A stretch of DNA of 64,000 nt from JAMLIN01 sp964476625 (GTDB taxonomy: Bacteria; Pseudomonadota; Gammaproteobacteria; Burkholderiales; Burkholderiaceae_E): NCBI GenBank assembly GCA_964476625.1, contig CAYZBJ010000001.1, forward strand, positions 90,976 to 154,975, read 5' to 3'. The notes beneath the pieces were generated by a model, which did not search any database, had not been told where the DNA came from, and saw only the letters and a list, made by a program, of their open reading frames with translations. A program made the position numbers and the translations under genes. Each line of letters begins with the position of its first letter. Within the stretch, counting starts at the first letter, position 1. Positions 34,356 to 42,974 of this stretch are shown here, piece after piece.

Positions 34356-35927
34356 TCAGTTGGCCGGATAAAGCATGTCGCGCACCTCGCGCTTGAGGAT
34401 CTTGCCATAGCCGCTCTTGGGCAACTCGTCGATGAAGCGAACCTCGCTAGGCTTCTTGTAGGACGCGAGATGCTCCACGCACCAGCCGACCACCTGGCCT
34501 TCGTCGAGCCCGGACTCCGGCTTCGGGACGACGGCGGCAACGACTCGCTCGCCCCATTTAGGATCGGGCACGCCGAACACCGTGGCCTCCTGCACGGCCG
34601 GATGCCGGTACAGGACTTCCTCGATCTCGCGCGGATAGATGTTCGAGCCACCCGAGATGATCATGTCCTTCTTGCGATCGGTCAGGAAAAGATAGCCGTC
34701 CTCGTCGAGATAGCCGACGTCGCCGGTGTGCAGCCAGCCGCTGCGCAGGGTCTGGGCGTTGGCCTCGGGATTCTCCCAGTAGCCCTTCATCACCAGGTCG
34801 CCGCGCACCACGACTTCGCCGTTCTCGCCTGCCGGCAGCGGCCGGTCTTCTTCATCGAAGACGCGGACCTCGACATGCAGGCATTCCCGACCCACCGAGC
34901 CGAGCCTGCGGATCGCTTCCGGGGTGGAGATGTCGTGCTCGTGCCGGGGGAGGAGGGTGCAGCCCATCGGCGCCTCGCCCTGGGCGAAGCCCTGCACGAA
35001 GACCTGCCCGAAGGTAGCGATGGCTTCCTCGAGCCGATCGAGATACATCGGCGCGCCGCCATAGATGATGGTGTGCAACGAGGAGATGTCGCGCTGCCGG
35101 TGACCGGGGTCATCGAGCATCATCTGGATCATGGTGGGCACCATGAAGGCCGTGGTGACCCTGTGCTGCTCGATCAGTTCGTAGAAGGGACCGGTCTTGA
35201 AGCCCTGGAAGGTCGGGAACACATGGCCCGCCGCCCGGGCGATGTGCTGGAACGCCATCAGGCCATTGGAATGCGCCAGCGCCGCGGCATAGACGAGCCG
35301 GTCGTCAGGCTGCACCGGATTGCACTCGATGAGCTGCGTCGTGACCATCGTCATCAGGTTGCGATGGCTCAGCATCGCGCCCTTGGGCCGGCCGGTGGTG
35401 CCGGAGGTATAGAAGATCCAGGCGAGGTCATCGGCGGCCACCTCGCAATCCTCGGCCGCCGGATCGCTGGCAGCAAGAAGTTCCTCGTAGTCGACTACGC
35501 CCGCCTGGCGGTGTTCTTGCGCACCATCGATCCCGATGATCGTGATCCCTTTCGGCAGCCCGCCTGCCGCGAGCAGCCCGTCGAGATAGCGCCGGCTCGC
35601 GATCAGCACGCGGGCGCCGCAGTTGGCCAGGATGAAGGCGTGCTCGGAAGGGTGCAGCCTCGGATTCATCGGCACGATCACCATGCCGGCGCGCAGGGGC
35701 CCGAGCATCGCCACCAGCCCCCGCGGTTCGTTCTCGAGGATCAGGCCGACGCGCTCACCCCGCACGGGTGCACCGTTCGAGCCCGCCACGCCGGCCAGCG
35801 CGTTGGCGAGCCTGCTGACCTGCTCGTCGAGCCAGCGGTAGTCCTTGATCGAATCGCCATGGAAAGTGGCGGGGCGAGATCCGTGCTGGGACGCAGTCCG
35901 GGTCAACAGGTACGACAGGTTGTTCAT
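34356..35927 (-). CDS. Acyl-CoA ligase (AMP-forming), first paralogue
   Basis: 523 aa. P-loop YTSGTTGRPKGAML near residues 172-185, HTGDVGYLDEDGYLFLTDRKKDMIISGG near residues 400-425, and the catalytic lysine in GYGKILKREVR near the C terminus. The enzyme activates a carboxylate with ATP and CoA. About 1.2 kb upstream, a second ligase with clear similarity (same SLHT-x-x-YGGAPM and GGSN-x-YPREIEE segments) suggests duplication. Last or penultimate gene of the thiolase/ligase operon. Confidence 0.88.
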   Translation of the reverse strand: MNNLSYLLTRTASQHGSRPATFHGDSIKDYRWLDEQVSRLANALAGVAGSNGAPVRGERVGLILENEPRGLVAMLGPLRAGMVIVPMNPRLHPSEHAFILANCGARVLIASRRYLDGLLAAGGLPKGITIIGIDGAQEHRQAGVVDYEELLAASDPAAEDCEVAADDLAWIFYTSGTTGRPKGAMLSHRNLMTMVTTQLIECNPVQPDDRLVYAAALAHSNGLMAFQHIARAAGHVFPTFQGFKTGPFYELIEQHRVTTAFMVPTMIQMMLDDPGHRQRDISSLHTIIYGGAPMYLDRLEEAIATFGQVFVQGFAQGEAPMGCTLLPRHEHDISTPEAIRRLGSVGRECLHVEVRVFDEEDRPLPAGENGEVVVRGDLVMKGYWENPEANAQTLRSGWLHTGDVGYLDEDGYLFLTDRKKDMIISGGSNIYPREIEEVLYRHPAVQEATVFGVPDPKWGERVVAAVVPKPESGLDEGQVVGWCVEHLASYKKPSEVRFIDELPKSGYGKILKREVRDMLYPAN

Positions 35928-35942
35928 CAGGCTTCCGAAGAA

Positions 35943-37139
35943 TCAGTTCCGTGCAAGGATGGTGATCGCAATGGCACCCGGCTCGTCGCCGACCGCACCG
36001 CCCGCGCTGTGTGCCAGGCCCAGCCGGGGCGCCTCCACCTGGCGACCGTCCGCCCGGCCCTGCAGCTGCCAGACCAGCTCGACGAGCTGGCTCGCGCCGG
36101 TCGCGGCCCCCGGATGGCCGCGCGACAGAAGGCCGCCGGAGACGTTCACCGGCATCGCCCCCCCCAGGGCGGTGGTGCCCTCGCGCAGCATGCGCAGGCC
36201 CTGCCCACGCGGCGCGAGGCAGATCTCCTCGAGCGCGATCAGCTCGGCCACCGCCGAGGCGTCATGCACCTCCATGAGGTCGATGTCCTGCGGTCCGACC
36301 CCGGCTTCGTCGTAGGCCTGGCGAGCCGCCCGCGAAACCAGCGGCTCGGCATCGCCAAGGACCGGCTTGCCGCTGCGCACCGCCGAAGCGGCGACTTCCA
36401 CCAGTGGCCCGCCGATACGCCTGCCGACCGCCTCCGAGCAGACGATCATGGCGGCCGCGCCGTCGGTCAGCGGCGAGCACATCAGCGCGCGCAAGGGCTC
36501 GGCGACCATCGGCGAGGCCATCACGTCATTGGTCGTCAGCGGCTTGCGATACTGGGCGAAGGGGTTGGCGCCCGCATGGCGGCGGTTCTTCACCGCGACC
36601 TGCGCATAGTCGAGGGGCGTGGCGCCCGTATCGGCCAGGTACTCCCGCGCAACGCGGGCGTAGTAGTTGTCCATGAACACGCTGCCGACCGGGCCATCGC
36701 CCTCGATAGTCTCGCCGATCCAGGCCATCTTCTCGACGTCCATGGCGCCGAACAGGGCCCGCATGCTCTGCTTGCGATCGTCGGCAAAGAGCCGGTCCAT
36801 GCCGACCACGAGCACCATCCCATACTGGCCGGAGCGAACCGACTGCACCGCCAGGTGCAGCGCCGACGCAGCAGCCGCGCAGGCGTTGTCGAGGTTGAAA
36901 ACCGGAACGTCCTCGATGCCGGTGCCCTGCAGGGCGACCTGGCCGGGGACCGACACCTGCCCGTCGATCGCCCCGCCGAAGGAGCGGCCGCAGAACACCG
37001 CCTCGATGTCGCCCGGCGCCACGCCGGACTCCGCGAGGACGGCGCCGACCGCTTCACGCCCGAGGCTGGCCACCGAGCGATCGGGGTACTTGCCGAAGCG
37101 GACCATGCTCGCGGCGAGGATGAATGCCTTGCTCATCAT
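35943..37139 (-). CDS. Thiolase-family (SCP-x type) acyl-CoA thiolase, first paralogue
   Basis: 398 aa. The reactive cysteine lies in FNLDNACAAAASALH near residue 87, the HDASAVAELIALE segment replaces the usual HDCFS, and the C-terminal loop is NVSGGLLSRGHPGAATG. The family consensus there is GHPLGATG; the Leu-Gly to Gly-Ala change is unusual and could alter the second half-reaction. SCP-x thiolases cleave 3-ketoacyl-CoA of branched or cyclic acids. Its genomic partners are two acyl-CoA ligases and a second thiolase. Confidence 0.82.
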   Translation of the reverse strand: MMSKAFILAASMVRFGKYPDRSVASLGREAVGAVLAESGVAPGDIEAVFCGRSFGGAIDGQVSVPGQVALQGTGIEDVPVFNLDNACAAAASALHLAVQSVRSGQYGMVLVVGMDRLFADDRKQSMRALFGAMDVEKMAWIGETIEGDGPVGSVFMDNYYARVAREYLADTGATPLDYAQVAVKNRRHAGANPFAQYRKPLTTNDVMASPMVAEPLRALMCSPLTDGAAAMIVCSEAVGRRIGGPLVEVAASAVRSGKPVLGDAEPLVSRAARQAYDEAGVGPQDIDLMEVHDASAVAELIALEEICLAPRGQGLRMLREGTTALGGAMPVNVSGGLLSRGHPGAATGASQLVELVWQLQGRADGRQVEAPRLGLAHSAGGAVGDEPGAIAITILARN

Positions 37140-37147
37140 GACTCCTG

Positions 37148-38707
37148 TTAGATGCGCCGGCTGGCGCCTGCCCAGTAGCGCTCGCGGATCTCACGCCGGA
37201 GGATCTTGCCGTAGGCGCTCTTGGGCAGCTCGTCGACCCGCTCGACCGAGCGGGGTCGCTTGTCGGTGCCCAGGCGTTCCCGGCACCATTCGAGGAAGGC
37301 CGCATCATCGAACCCGGCTTGCGAGCGGGTCACCACCAGTGCATGGACTTGCTCGCCCCAGCGCTCGCTGGGGATGCCGATCACGATCGCCTCCTGGACA
37401 TCGGGATGGGCGTGCAGGGTTTCCTCGATCTCCCGCGGATAGACGTTGCTGCCACCGGTGATGATCAATTCCTTCTTGCGATCGGTGATGTACAGGAAGC
37501 CGTCGGCATCGAGCTTCCCGACATCACCGCTGCGCTGCCAGATACCGTGCCGGTCGGCCGCCGTCGCTTCCGGGTTGTCGAGGTAGCCGACCATCTGGTG
37601 ATCGCCCGAGGTCACGATCTCGCCTTCGTTGCCGGCGGGCAGCAGATTGCCTTCGTCGTCCATGATCGCGACGGCGCAGAACAGGACCGGAGTCCCGGCG
37701 GACGCCAGCCGATGCTCCAGCCCCTGGTCGAGCGCCACCCGGTGCTGCTCCTGGTCGAGATAGGACACGAGCTGGGGCGCCTCCCACTGGCCATAGCCCT
37801 GCACGAAGACCGCGCCCCATTCCCGGAGCGCCTCCTTGAGATGCTCGACCGGCATTGGCGCGCCGCCGTAGACGACCGTATGCAGCGACGACTTGTCGTG
37901 GCGGCCATGCTCGGGGTGCTGCAGCAGCATCTGGATCATGGTCGGGGCAAGGAAGGTGGTGGTCACTTTCTCGCACTCGATGAGCCGCAGCGCTTCGAGC
38001 GCATCGAACCTCGGCATCACGATCTGCCTGGCGCCGACCATGAAGTGGGTGAGCCCCATTGCACCCGACGCATGCGACATCGGCGCCGCATGCAGCAGGA
38101 CGTCGTCGGCACTGGCACGGCGGAACGGACCCGCGAGATGGTTACGGATCACGACCAGCCAGTTGCGCTGGCTCAGCACCACGCCCTTCGGGCGCCCGGT
38201 ACTGCCCGAGGTGTAGTAGATGCTGTGCCAGTCGGTATCGACCACTTCGTACGGAGGGCCGTCCCCCTCAGCGGTGCCGACCAGTTCCTCGTAGCGCATC
38301 GACCAGGCGGGGTTGTCGTCGCCGATGCAGATGTAGTGGTGTACGTTCGGCAAGCGGGCGCGCAGCTTCTCGACCGTCCCGGCGAAGCTCGCCTCGAACA
38401 GCAGGGCGCAGGCGCCCGAGTGATTCAGGGCATGCTCGAAATCATCGAGCCCGTAGCGCGCATTGAGCAGGGTGCGCACGAAGCCGAAGCGCGCCGCGGT
38501 GGCATCGACCTCGAAGGTCTCGATCGAGTTGTACTGCAGCGAGGCGATCCGGCTGCCCTTGCCGAGCCCGAGCACGAGCAGGCTGCTGCCCAGGCCCCGG
38601 GTGCGTCGGTCGATCTCGGCAAAGCTCATGCTGCGGGCCGCATCCTGAAAGGCGACCCGGTCGCGAAACTTCGAGACAGCGTTCTCGAAGAGAACATTCA
38701 GATTCAT
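37148..38707 (-). CDS. Acyl-CoA ligase (AMP-forming), second paralogue
   Basis: 519 aa from the ATG at 38707. P-loop YYTSGSTGRPKGVVL near residues 165-179, the motif ITDRKKELIITGGSNVYPRE near residues 412-431, and catalytic lysine in SAYGKILRREIRE. Start overlaps the stop of the upstream thiolase by one base (TGATG), so they are co-translated. Similar throughout to the ligase at 34356-35927, but far from identical, indicating an old duplication and possibly different substrates. Confidence 0.88.
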   Translation of the reverse strand: MNLNVLFENAVSKFRDRVAFQDAARSMSFAEIDRRTRGLGSSLLVLGLGKGSRIASLQYNSIETFEVDATAARFGFVRTLLNARYGLDDFEHALNHSGACALLFEASFAGTVEKLRARLPNVHHYICIGDDNPAWSMRYEELVGTAEGDGPPYEVVDTDWHSIYYTSGSTGRPKGVVLSQRNWLVVIRNHLAGPFRRASADDVLLHAAPMSHASGAMGLTHFMVGARQIVMPRFDALEALRLIECEKVTTTFLAPTMIQMLLQHPEHGRHDKSSLHTVVYGGAPMPVEHLKEALREWGAVFVQGYGQWEAPQLVSYLDQEQHRVALDQGLEHRLASAGTPVLFCAVAIMDDEGNLLPAGNEGEIVTSGDHQMVGYLDNPEATAADRHGIWQRSGDVGKLDADGFLYITDRKKELIITGGSNVYPREIEETLHAHPDVQEAIVIGIPSERWGEQVHALVVTRSQAGFDDAAFLEWCRERLGTDKRPRSVERVDELPKSAYGKILRREIRERYWAGASRRI

Positions 38708-39837
38708 CACACCCCCTGAGCCTGGAGGATGTGGATGCAGCTCGACCACATGCCCATGTTGGAGGTCAGGCCGAGCCGTGCGCCTTCGACCTGACGCTGG
38801 CCGGCTTCGCCGCGCAACTGGGTGACGATCTCGCTGACCTGGCCGAGACCGGTCGCGCCCAGCGGATGCCCCTTCGCGATCAGGCCGCCGCTGGTGTTCA
38901 CCGGGATCCGGCCGCCGATGCGGGTTTCGCCCTCGTCGATCATGCGACCGCTCTCGCCTTCCTTGCACAGGCCGAGCGCTTCATAGGCGAGCAGCTCGGC
39001 GACCGAGAAGCAATCGTGGGTTTCGACCACGTCGAGATCCTGCGGCCCGATGCCTGCGCGCTCGAAAACCGCCCGCGCATTGCGCGCAACGAAGTCGAGG
39101 TTGAACTTGTTGTAGGCGAGCTCCTCGACGTCCGAGACCAGGCCTGAGGCGAGCAGGCGCACCGCCCGACTCGACGAGGCCATCCGATCGAGATACGCCT
39201 GCGAGCAGACCACCACCGCCGCCGCCCCGTCGGTGGTCGGGCTGCACTGGTAGACCGTGATCGGGTCGCAGATCATCCGCGACTCCATCACCTGCTCGAG
39301 GCTCATCGGCCTCGGGTACTGGGCCTTCGGATTGTGGACCGCATGGTCGCGGTTCTTCACCGTCACCTTCGCGAACTGCTCGAGGGTGGTACCGAAGCGG
39401 CTCATGTGTTCCATGGCCATCAGCGAGAAGCGCATCGGCAGCACCGTGGTGCCCATCACCACCTCGGGGCTGTCTTCCGGATGCACATTGAGCAGCACGC
39501 CGTGCTGCATCTTCTCGAAGCCCGCCACGACGACGAGGTCGAACTCCCCCGAGCGCACCGCCATGCTGGCTTCGCGCAAGGCCGTGGACGATGCAGCGGA
39601 ACAGTTCTCGACGTTGAGTACCGGGATGCCGGAGGGGCCGACTTCCTTGATGACCCGCTGGCCGGCGGCAACACCCTGGTTCACATGGGCCGCATAGAAC
39701 TGCTGGACCTCCTTCCATTCGACTTCGGCGTCGCGCAATGCAGCGCCGACGGCTTCGGCGGCGAGGGACTCGACGGTGCGGTCGGGATGGCGGCCGAACT
39801 TCGTGAGCCCGATTCCGATGATGTAGGCATTGGACAT
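38707..39837 (-). CDS. Thiolase-family (SCP-x type) acyl-CoA thiolase, second paralogue
   Basis: 376 aa from the ATG at 39837. Reactive cysteine in LNVENCSAASSTAL near residue 79, THDCFSVAELLAYEALGLC near residues 277-295 and NTSGGLIAKGHPLGATGLGQ near the C terminus, all consensus. It is directly preceded by a DUF35 OB-fold protein (1 bp apart). SCP-x-type thiolases commonly need such a partner to be active, as with Ltp/DUF35 aldolases in steroid side-chain loss. Confidence 0.86.
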   Translation of the reverse strand: MSNAYIIGIGLTKFGRHPDRTVESLAAEAVGAALRDAEVEWKEVQQFYAAHVNQGVAAGQRVIKEVGPSGIPVLNVENCSAASSTALREASMAVRSGEFDLVVVAGFEKMQHGVLLNVHPEDSPEVVMGTTVLPMRFSLMAMEHMSRFGTTLEQFAKVTVKNRDHAVHNPKAQYPRPMSLEQVMESRMICDPITVYQCSPTTDGAAAVVVCSQAYLDRMASSSRAVRLLASGLVSDVEELAYNKFNLDFVARNARAVFERAGIGPQDLDVVETHDCFSVAELLAYEALGLCKEGESGRMIDEGETRIGGRIPVNTSGGLIAKGHPLGATGLGQVSEIVTQLRGEAGQRQVEGARLGLTSNMGMWSSCIHILQAQGV

Positions 39838-39838
39838 G

Positions 39839-40303
39839 TCAGCTCCTGGTGGTCGGACGAAATGCAAAGGACTGGCCGCAGGGCGGCGCATCCGCCGCGA
39901 GCCCGAGGGACATGGCGCAGGACTCGACCCGGTCGCCGGCCTGCCATTGCCCGATCGCGCGATCCACGAGGTGCGTGAGCACCTGGGTACCGCCGCCGAG
40001 TTCGACCATGCCGAGAACGTAGGGGACCGGACCGTGGTATCCCGGCGGCGCCTGGCGAATGACGGTGAAGGACACCACCGCGCCAAGCGATCCGAAATGG
40101 AACTCGTGCAGGTTCTCGCCGAAGCAGGTCACGCAGCGCGCCCGCGACGGGAACATCTGCCTACCGCAGTCGGCGCATTCGGACCCGATCAGGTGGACAT
40201 CACCATTGGCGTCCACCGGACTGAAGGAACCGTCCTGGACCCGGAGAATGGCGTTCCCCGGGCAAGCTTCGCTCGCGGCGCCAGGCGCCGAAATGTTCGT
40301 CAT
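39839..40303 (-). CDS. Zn-ribbon OB-fold (DUF35) protein, thiolase partner
   Basis: 154 aa. Zinc-ribbon cysteines C-x2-C and C-x2-C are visible in ECADCGRQMFPSRARCVTCF near residues 42-61, followed by an OB-fold half (VSFTVIRQAPPGYHGPVPYV). Known proteins of this family form complexes with SCP2/thiolase-like enzymes and act in retro-aldol or thiolytic cleavage of acyl-CoAs. It lies immediately upstream of a thiolase gene with a one-base gap, fitting that role. Confidence 0.85.
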   Translation of the reverse strand: MTNISAPGAASEACPGNAILRVQDGSFSPVDANGDVHLIGSECADCGRQMFPSRARCVTCFGENLHEFHFGSLGAVVSFTVIRQAPPGYHGPVPYVLGMVELGGGTQVLTHLVDRAIGQWQAGDRVESCAMSLGLAADAPPCGQSFAFRPTTRS

Positions 40304-40358
40304 GACTGTCTCCTGGAAAACTCGTTGCTGCGGACTCGACTACCCGGTTGCTGGCGAT

Positions 40359-41051
40359 CTACTCGTCGTGCGGGGCATGATCGAGCAGGACTTCGGTCGA
40401 GTAACGCCAATGGAAGTCGAAGAGCTCGGCCACCTTCGCTGCATCGCCACGCGCGCAGGCCTCGTAAATGTCGACGTGCTGCTGGTGCCATTTCCTGACC
40501 TGCGGCCCATGGGTCTTGGGTTGCACGACGTGCCGGACCAAGTTGCGCCTGGATTCCTCGACCATCGTGACGAGTCGTTTCCATCCCGATGCGCGCACCA
40601 GCACCATGTGGAACTCCTGGTTCAGGTAGTACCAGTCGGCGGGCCGGTTCTCGAACGCGGGCATCTCGTCGAGGAGCTTCTTCATCTGGGTCAGGTCGGA
40701 CTTCGTGACCCGGGCCGCACCCTTGACCACGCCAAGTGCCTCGAGGGTGCCCGCGATGGCCAGCAGCTCGGCGCCGCTCTCGGCGGTGAGCTCGCTGACG
40801 AATGCGCCGCGCCGTGCGCGCAGGGTGACCAGGCCTTCGGCCGCGAGCTGGCGCAGGGCTTCACGGATCGGGATTCGGCTGACCCCGAATTCCTCGGCCA
40901 GCTCCTCCTGGGAAAGCCGCCGGCCGGGTTCGCGCCGCCCCTGGATGATCTCCTGGCGCAGCCGTCCGACGACGGTCTCGACCAGCGTGCGGGTGTCGAT
41001 GCGACGACTTCCGTCGTGTCGCGGCCCTTCGGTGTGCTCCGGCAGTTTCAT
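40359..41051 (-). CDS. GntR-family (FCD) transcriptional regulator
   Basis: 230 aa from the ATG at 41051, 2 bp after the TRAP permease stop; an in-frame ATG at 41081 would overlap that gene by 28 bp. The winged helix reads EFGVSRIPIREALRQLAAEGLVTLRARRGAFVSELT. The C-terminal helical FCD effector-binding domain has YYLNQEFHMVLVRASG with metal-binding-type residues. FCD regulators usually respond to carboxylates or acyl-CoAs. Located inside the operon it probably controls, with a palindrome at 44096-44110 as a candidate site. Confidence 0.87.
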   Translation of the reverse strand: MKLPEHTEGPRHDGSRRIDTRTLVETVVGRLRQEIIQGRREPGRRLSQEELAEEFGVSRIPIREALRQLAAEGLVTLRARRGAFVSELTAESGAELLAIAGTLEALGVVKGAARVTKSDLTQMKKLLDEMPAFENRPADWYYLNQEFHMVLVRASGWKRLVTMVEESRRNLVRHVVQPKTHGPQVRKWHQQHVDIYEACARGDAAKVAELFDFHWRYSTEVLLDHAPHDE

Positions 41052-41053
41052 TG

Positions 41054-42364
41054 TCAGTTGACCATCATGTTCGGCAACCACAAGGACAGCACCGGGAACA
41101 GCAGCAGGACACCCAGCACCAGCAGTTCGATTGCCAGGAACGGCAGCACGCCCGAATACATGTCCTTCGCCGAAATCTGCTTCTCGGCCGCCCCCATGAC
41201 AGCAAAGAGATTCAGGCCGACCGGTGGTGTTATGGCGGAGATCTCGACGAGCTTGATGACGATAACACCGAACCAGATGGGGTCCAGGCCCAGCGCGGAC
41301 AGCGAAGGATAGAAGAATGGAACGGTCATCACCATCATCGTGACGGTGTCCACGAAGCAGCCGAGGATCAGGTAGGTGATGACGATGAAGAGGATGAACA
41401 GGACCGGGCTGAGCTGCGTGTCATCGATGAAATCGGTAATCCCGTCGATGAAGCCGACGTACAGCAGCAGGCGGCTGAAGAGCAGGCCGCCGATGATGAT
41501 CAGGAAGAGAGTGGTCGTGACCGAGACGGTCTGGGACAGCGCCCCCCAGAACTCCGTGCCGCCCATCTTGCGACGGATGAGGCAGATCATCAGGGCGCCC
41601 AGGGCGCCTGCTGTGCCCGCCGCCGAGGGCGGCATGATGCCTGCATAGATCCCGCCCATCACGATCACCACCAGCAGGCATACCGCCCACAGGCCGCGAA
41701 AGCTGCCGAGGATCTCGCGCGGGGTGAACCGGCGCTGGATCTCCGGCGCCCATTGCGGGCGGCGCCACAGGATCACCCGGATACCGATCATGTAGGCGAC
41801 GACGGTGACGATGCCCGGAACCAGGCCGGCCATCAGCAGGGCGCCGATGGATTCGCCGGTCAGGATGCCGTAGATCACCATGCTGATCGACGGCGGGATC
41901 AGGGCCGCGAAGGTGCCGGCCGCGGCGATGCAACCCGCCGACAGCGAACGCTTGTAGCCGAAGCGGATCATCTCCGGGAACGCGATCCGGGTGAACACCG
42001 CGCCGGCGACGACCGTGGATCCCGACACCGCCCCGAACGCGGCCGACGCGAGTACGGTGGTGTAGTAGAGACTGCCCCGAACGCCGCTGAACAAGCGGTA
42101 GGCTGCCGTGTACATCTCGGAGGTCATGCCCGAGGTGGACGCGAATGCGCCCATCAGGACGAACATCGGCACCACCACGAAGGCGTACTGGCTGCCGATG
42201 CTGTAGGGCAGCGTCATGAAGGTGCCCAGCGCGAACGGCACGCCGGCCAGCAAGCACATGCCGACGAAGCCGACCGCCGCCATGCTCAAGCCCACCGGAA
42301 GGCCGATCGCTGCGACGGCGAGCATCGCGACGATGAGCAGGGATCCACCAAGTATCGGGTCCAT
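41054..42364 (-). CDS. dctM: TRAP transporter large permease (DctM)
   Basis: 436 aa from the ATG at 42364. About 12 hydrophobic helices. FALGTFMTLPYSIGSQYAFVVVPMFVLMGAF near residues 43-73, AAFGAVSGSTVVAGAVFTRIAFPEM near residues 106-130 and the C-terminal EISAITPPVGLNLFAVMG are the DctM signatures. It moves its substrate into the cell with Na+ and with the DctQ and DctP partners encoded just upstream. Typical cargo is a carboxylic acid. Confidence 0.92.
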   Translation of the reverse strand: MDPILGGSLLIVAMLAVAAIGLPVGLSMAAVGFVGMCLLAGVPFALGTFMTLPYSIGSQYAFVVVPMFVLMGAFASTSGMTSEMYTAAYRLFSGVRGSLYYTTVLASAAFGAVSGSTVVAGAVFTRIAFPEMIRFGYKRSLSAGCIAAAGTFAALIPPSISMVIYGILTGESIGALLMAGLVPGIVTVVAYMIGIRVILWRRPQWAPEIQRRFTPREILGSFRGLWAVCLLVVIVMGGIYAGIMPPSAAGTAGALGALMICLIRRKMGGTEFWGALSQTVSVTTTLFLIIIGGLLFSRLLLYVGFIDGITDFIDDTQLSPVLFILFIVITYLILGCFVDTVTMMVMTVPFFYPSLSALGLDPIWFGVIVIKLVEISAITPPVGLNLFAVMGAAEKQISAKDMYSGVLPFLAIELLVLGVLLLFPVLSLWLPNMMVN

Positions 42365-42375
42365 GAAGAGCGCTC

Positions 42376-42906
42376 TCAGTGAGGGAGTTCGGATCGTTCG
42401 GGGGCGCCGGGGCTGACCGGCTCGCCACCCCGGAACCACCAGCCGACCTGGCGGGTGCACTCGAGAGCGGCGAGCGCGGCACCCAGGGCCACGAGGATCT
42501 TGGCCGGATACACCGGGAACGCCCAGCTTGCGCTCGCGGTCTCGCGCATTCCGAGGCTGGACCAGGCGAGCTCGCCGCAGCGCCAGGCGATGATCGCGAA
42601 GATGACGGTACTCGCAAGCAGCACGACGAGATCGAGCACCCGCCGCAAGCCGGCCGGCAGATTCTGGATCACGATGTCGACGCTGATGTGCTCGCGCAGC
42701 GATTGCGCGTGGGACAGGCCCATGAAGACCATGACCGCGAGCAGTACCTCCTGCAGTTCGAGGGCTGCCGGCACCGGCCTGCGCAGGAAGTAGGTGCCCA
42801 GCACATCGAGCCCGCCGATGATCATCAGGGCCAGGGTCGCGATCACCGCGATCCAGTATCCTGCGCGGATCATGCGGCGCATGGCTCGGTCATAGAGGTC
42901 GAACAT
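42376..42906 (-). CDS. dctQ: TRAP transporter small permease (DctQ)
   Basis: 176 aa with four predicted helices. LDVLGTYFLRRPVPAALELQEVLLAVMVFMGL near residues 33-64 is the conserved DctQ region, with the glutamate pair of the LELQE segment. Lies 11 bp upstream of the large permease. Confidence 0.9.
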   Translation of the reverse strand: MFDLYDRAMRRMIRAGYWIAVIATLALMIIGGLDVLGTYFLRRPVPAALELQEVLLAVMVFMGLSHAQSLREHISVDIVIQNLPAGLRRVLDLVVLLASTVIFAIIAWRCGELAWSSLGMRETASASWAFPVYPAKILVALGAALAALECTRQVGWWFRGGEPVSPGAPERSELPH

Positions 42907-42974
42907 CGTCGGATCCCCGATCTTCTGCCCGGTAGTGCGATGCCCGGCAGCGCCGGGCCTGCGCCGACCAGGCT

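Noticed and set aside
34470..37151. Very long open frame (893 codons) on the + strand.
   Set aside because: It lies antisense to the acyl-CoA ligase and thiolase genes, which have full family motifs. Its His/Arg/Gly-rich composition is the usual shadow of GC-rich coding DNA.
41051..41081. Longer start (41081) for the GntR regulator.
   Set aside because: It would overlap the TRAP permease gene; the ATG at 41051 lies 2 bp after that gene's stop and homologous sequence begins later.
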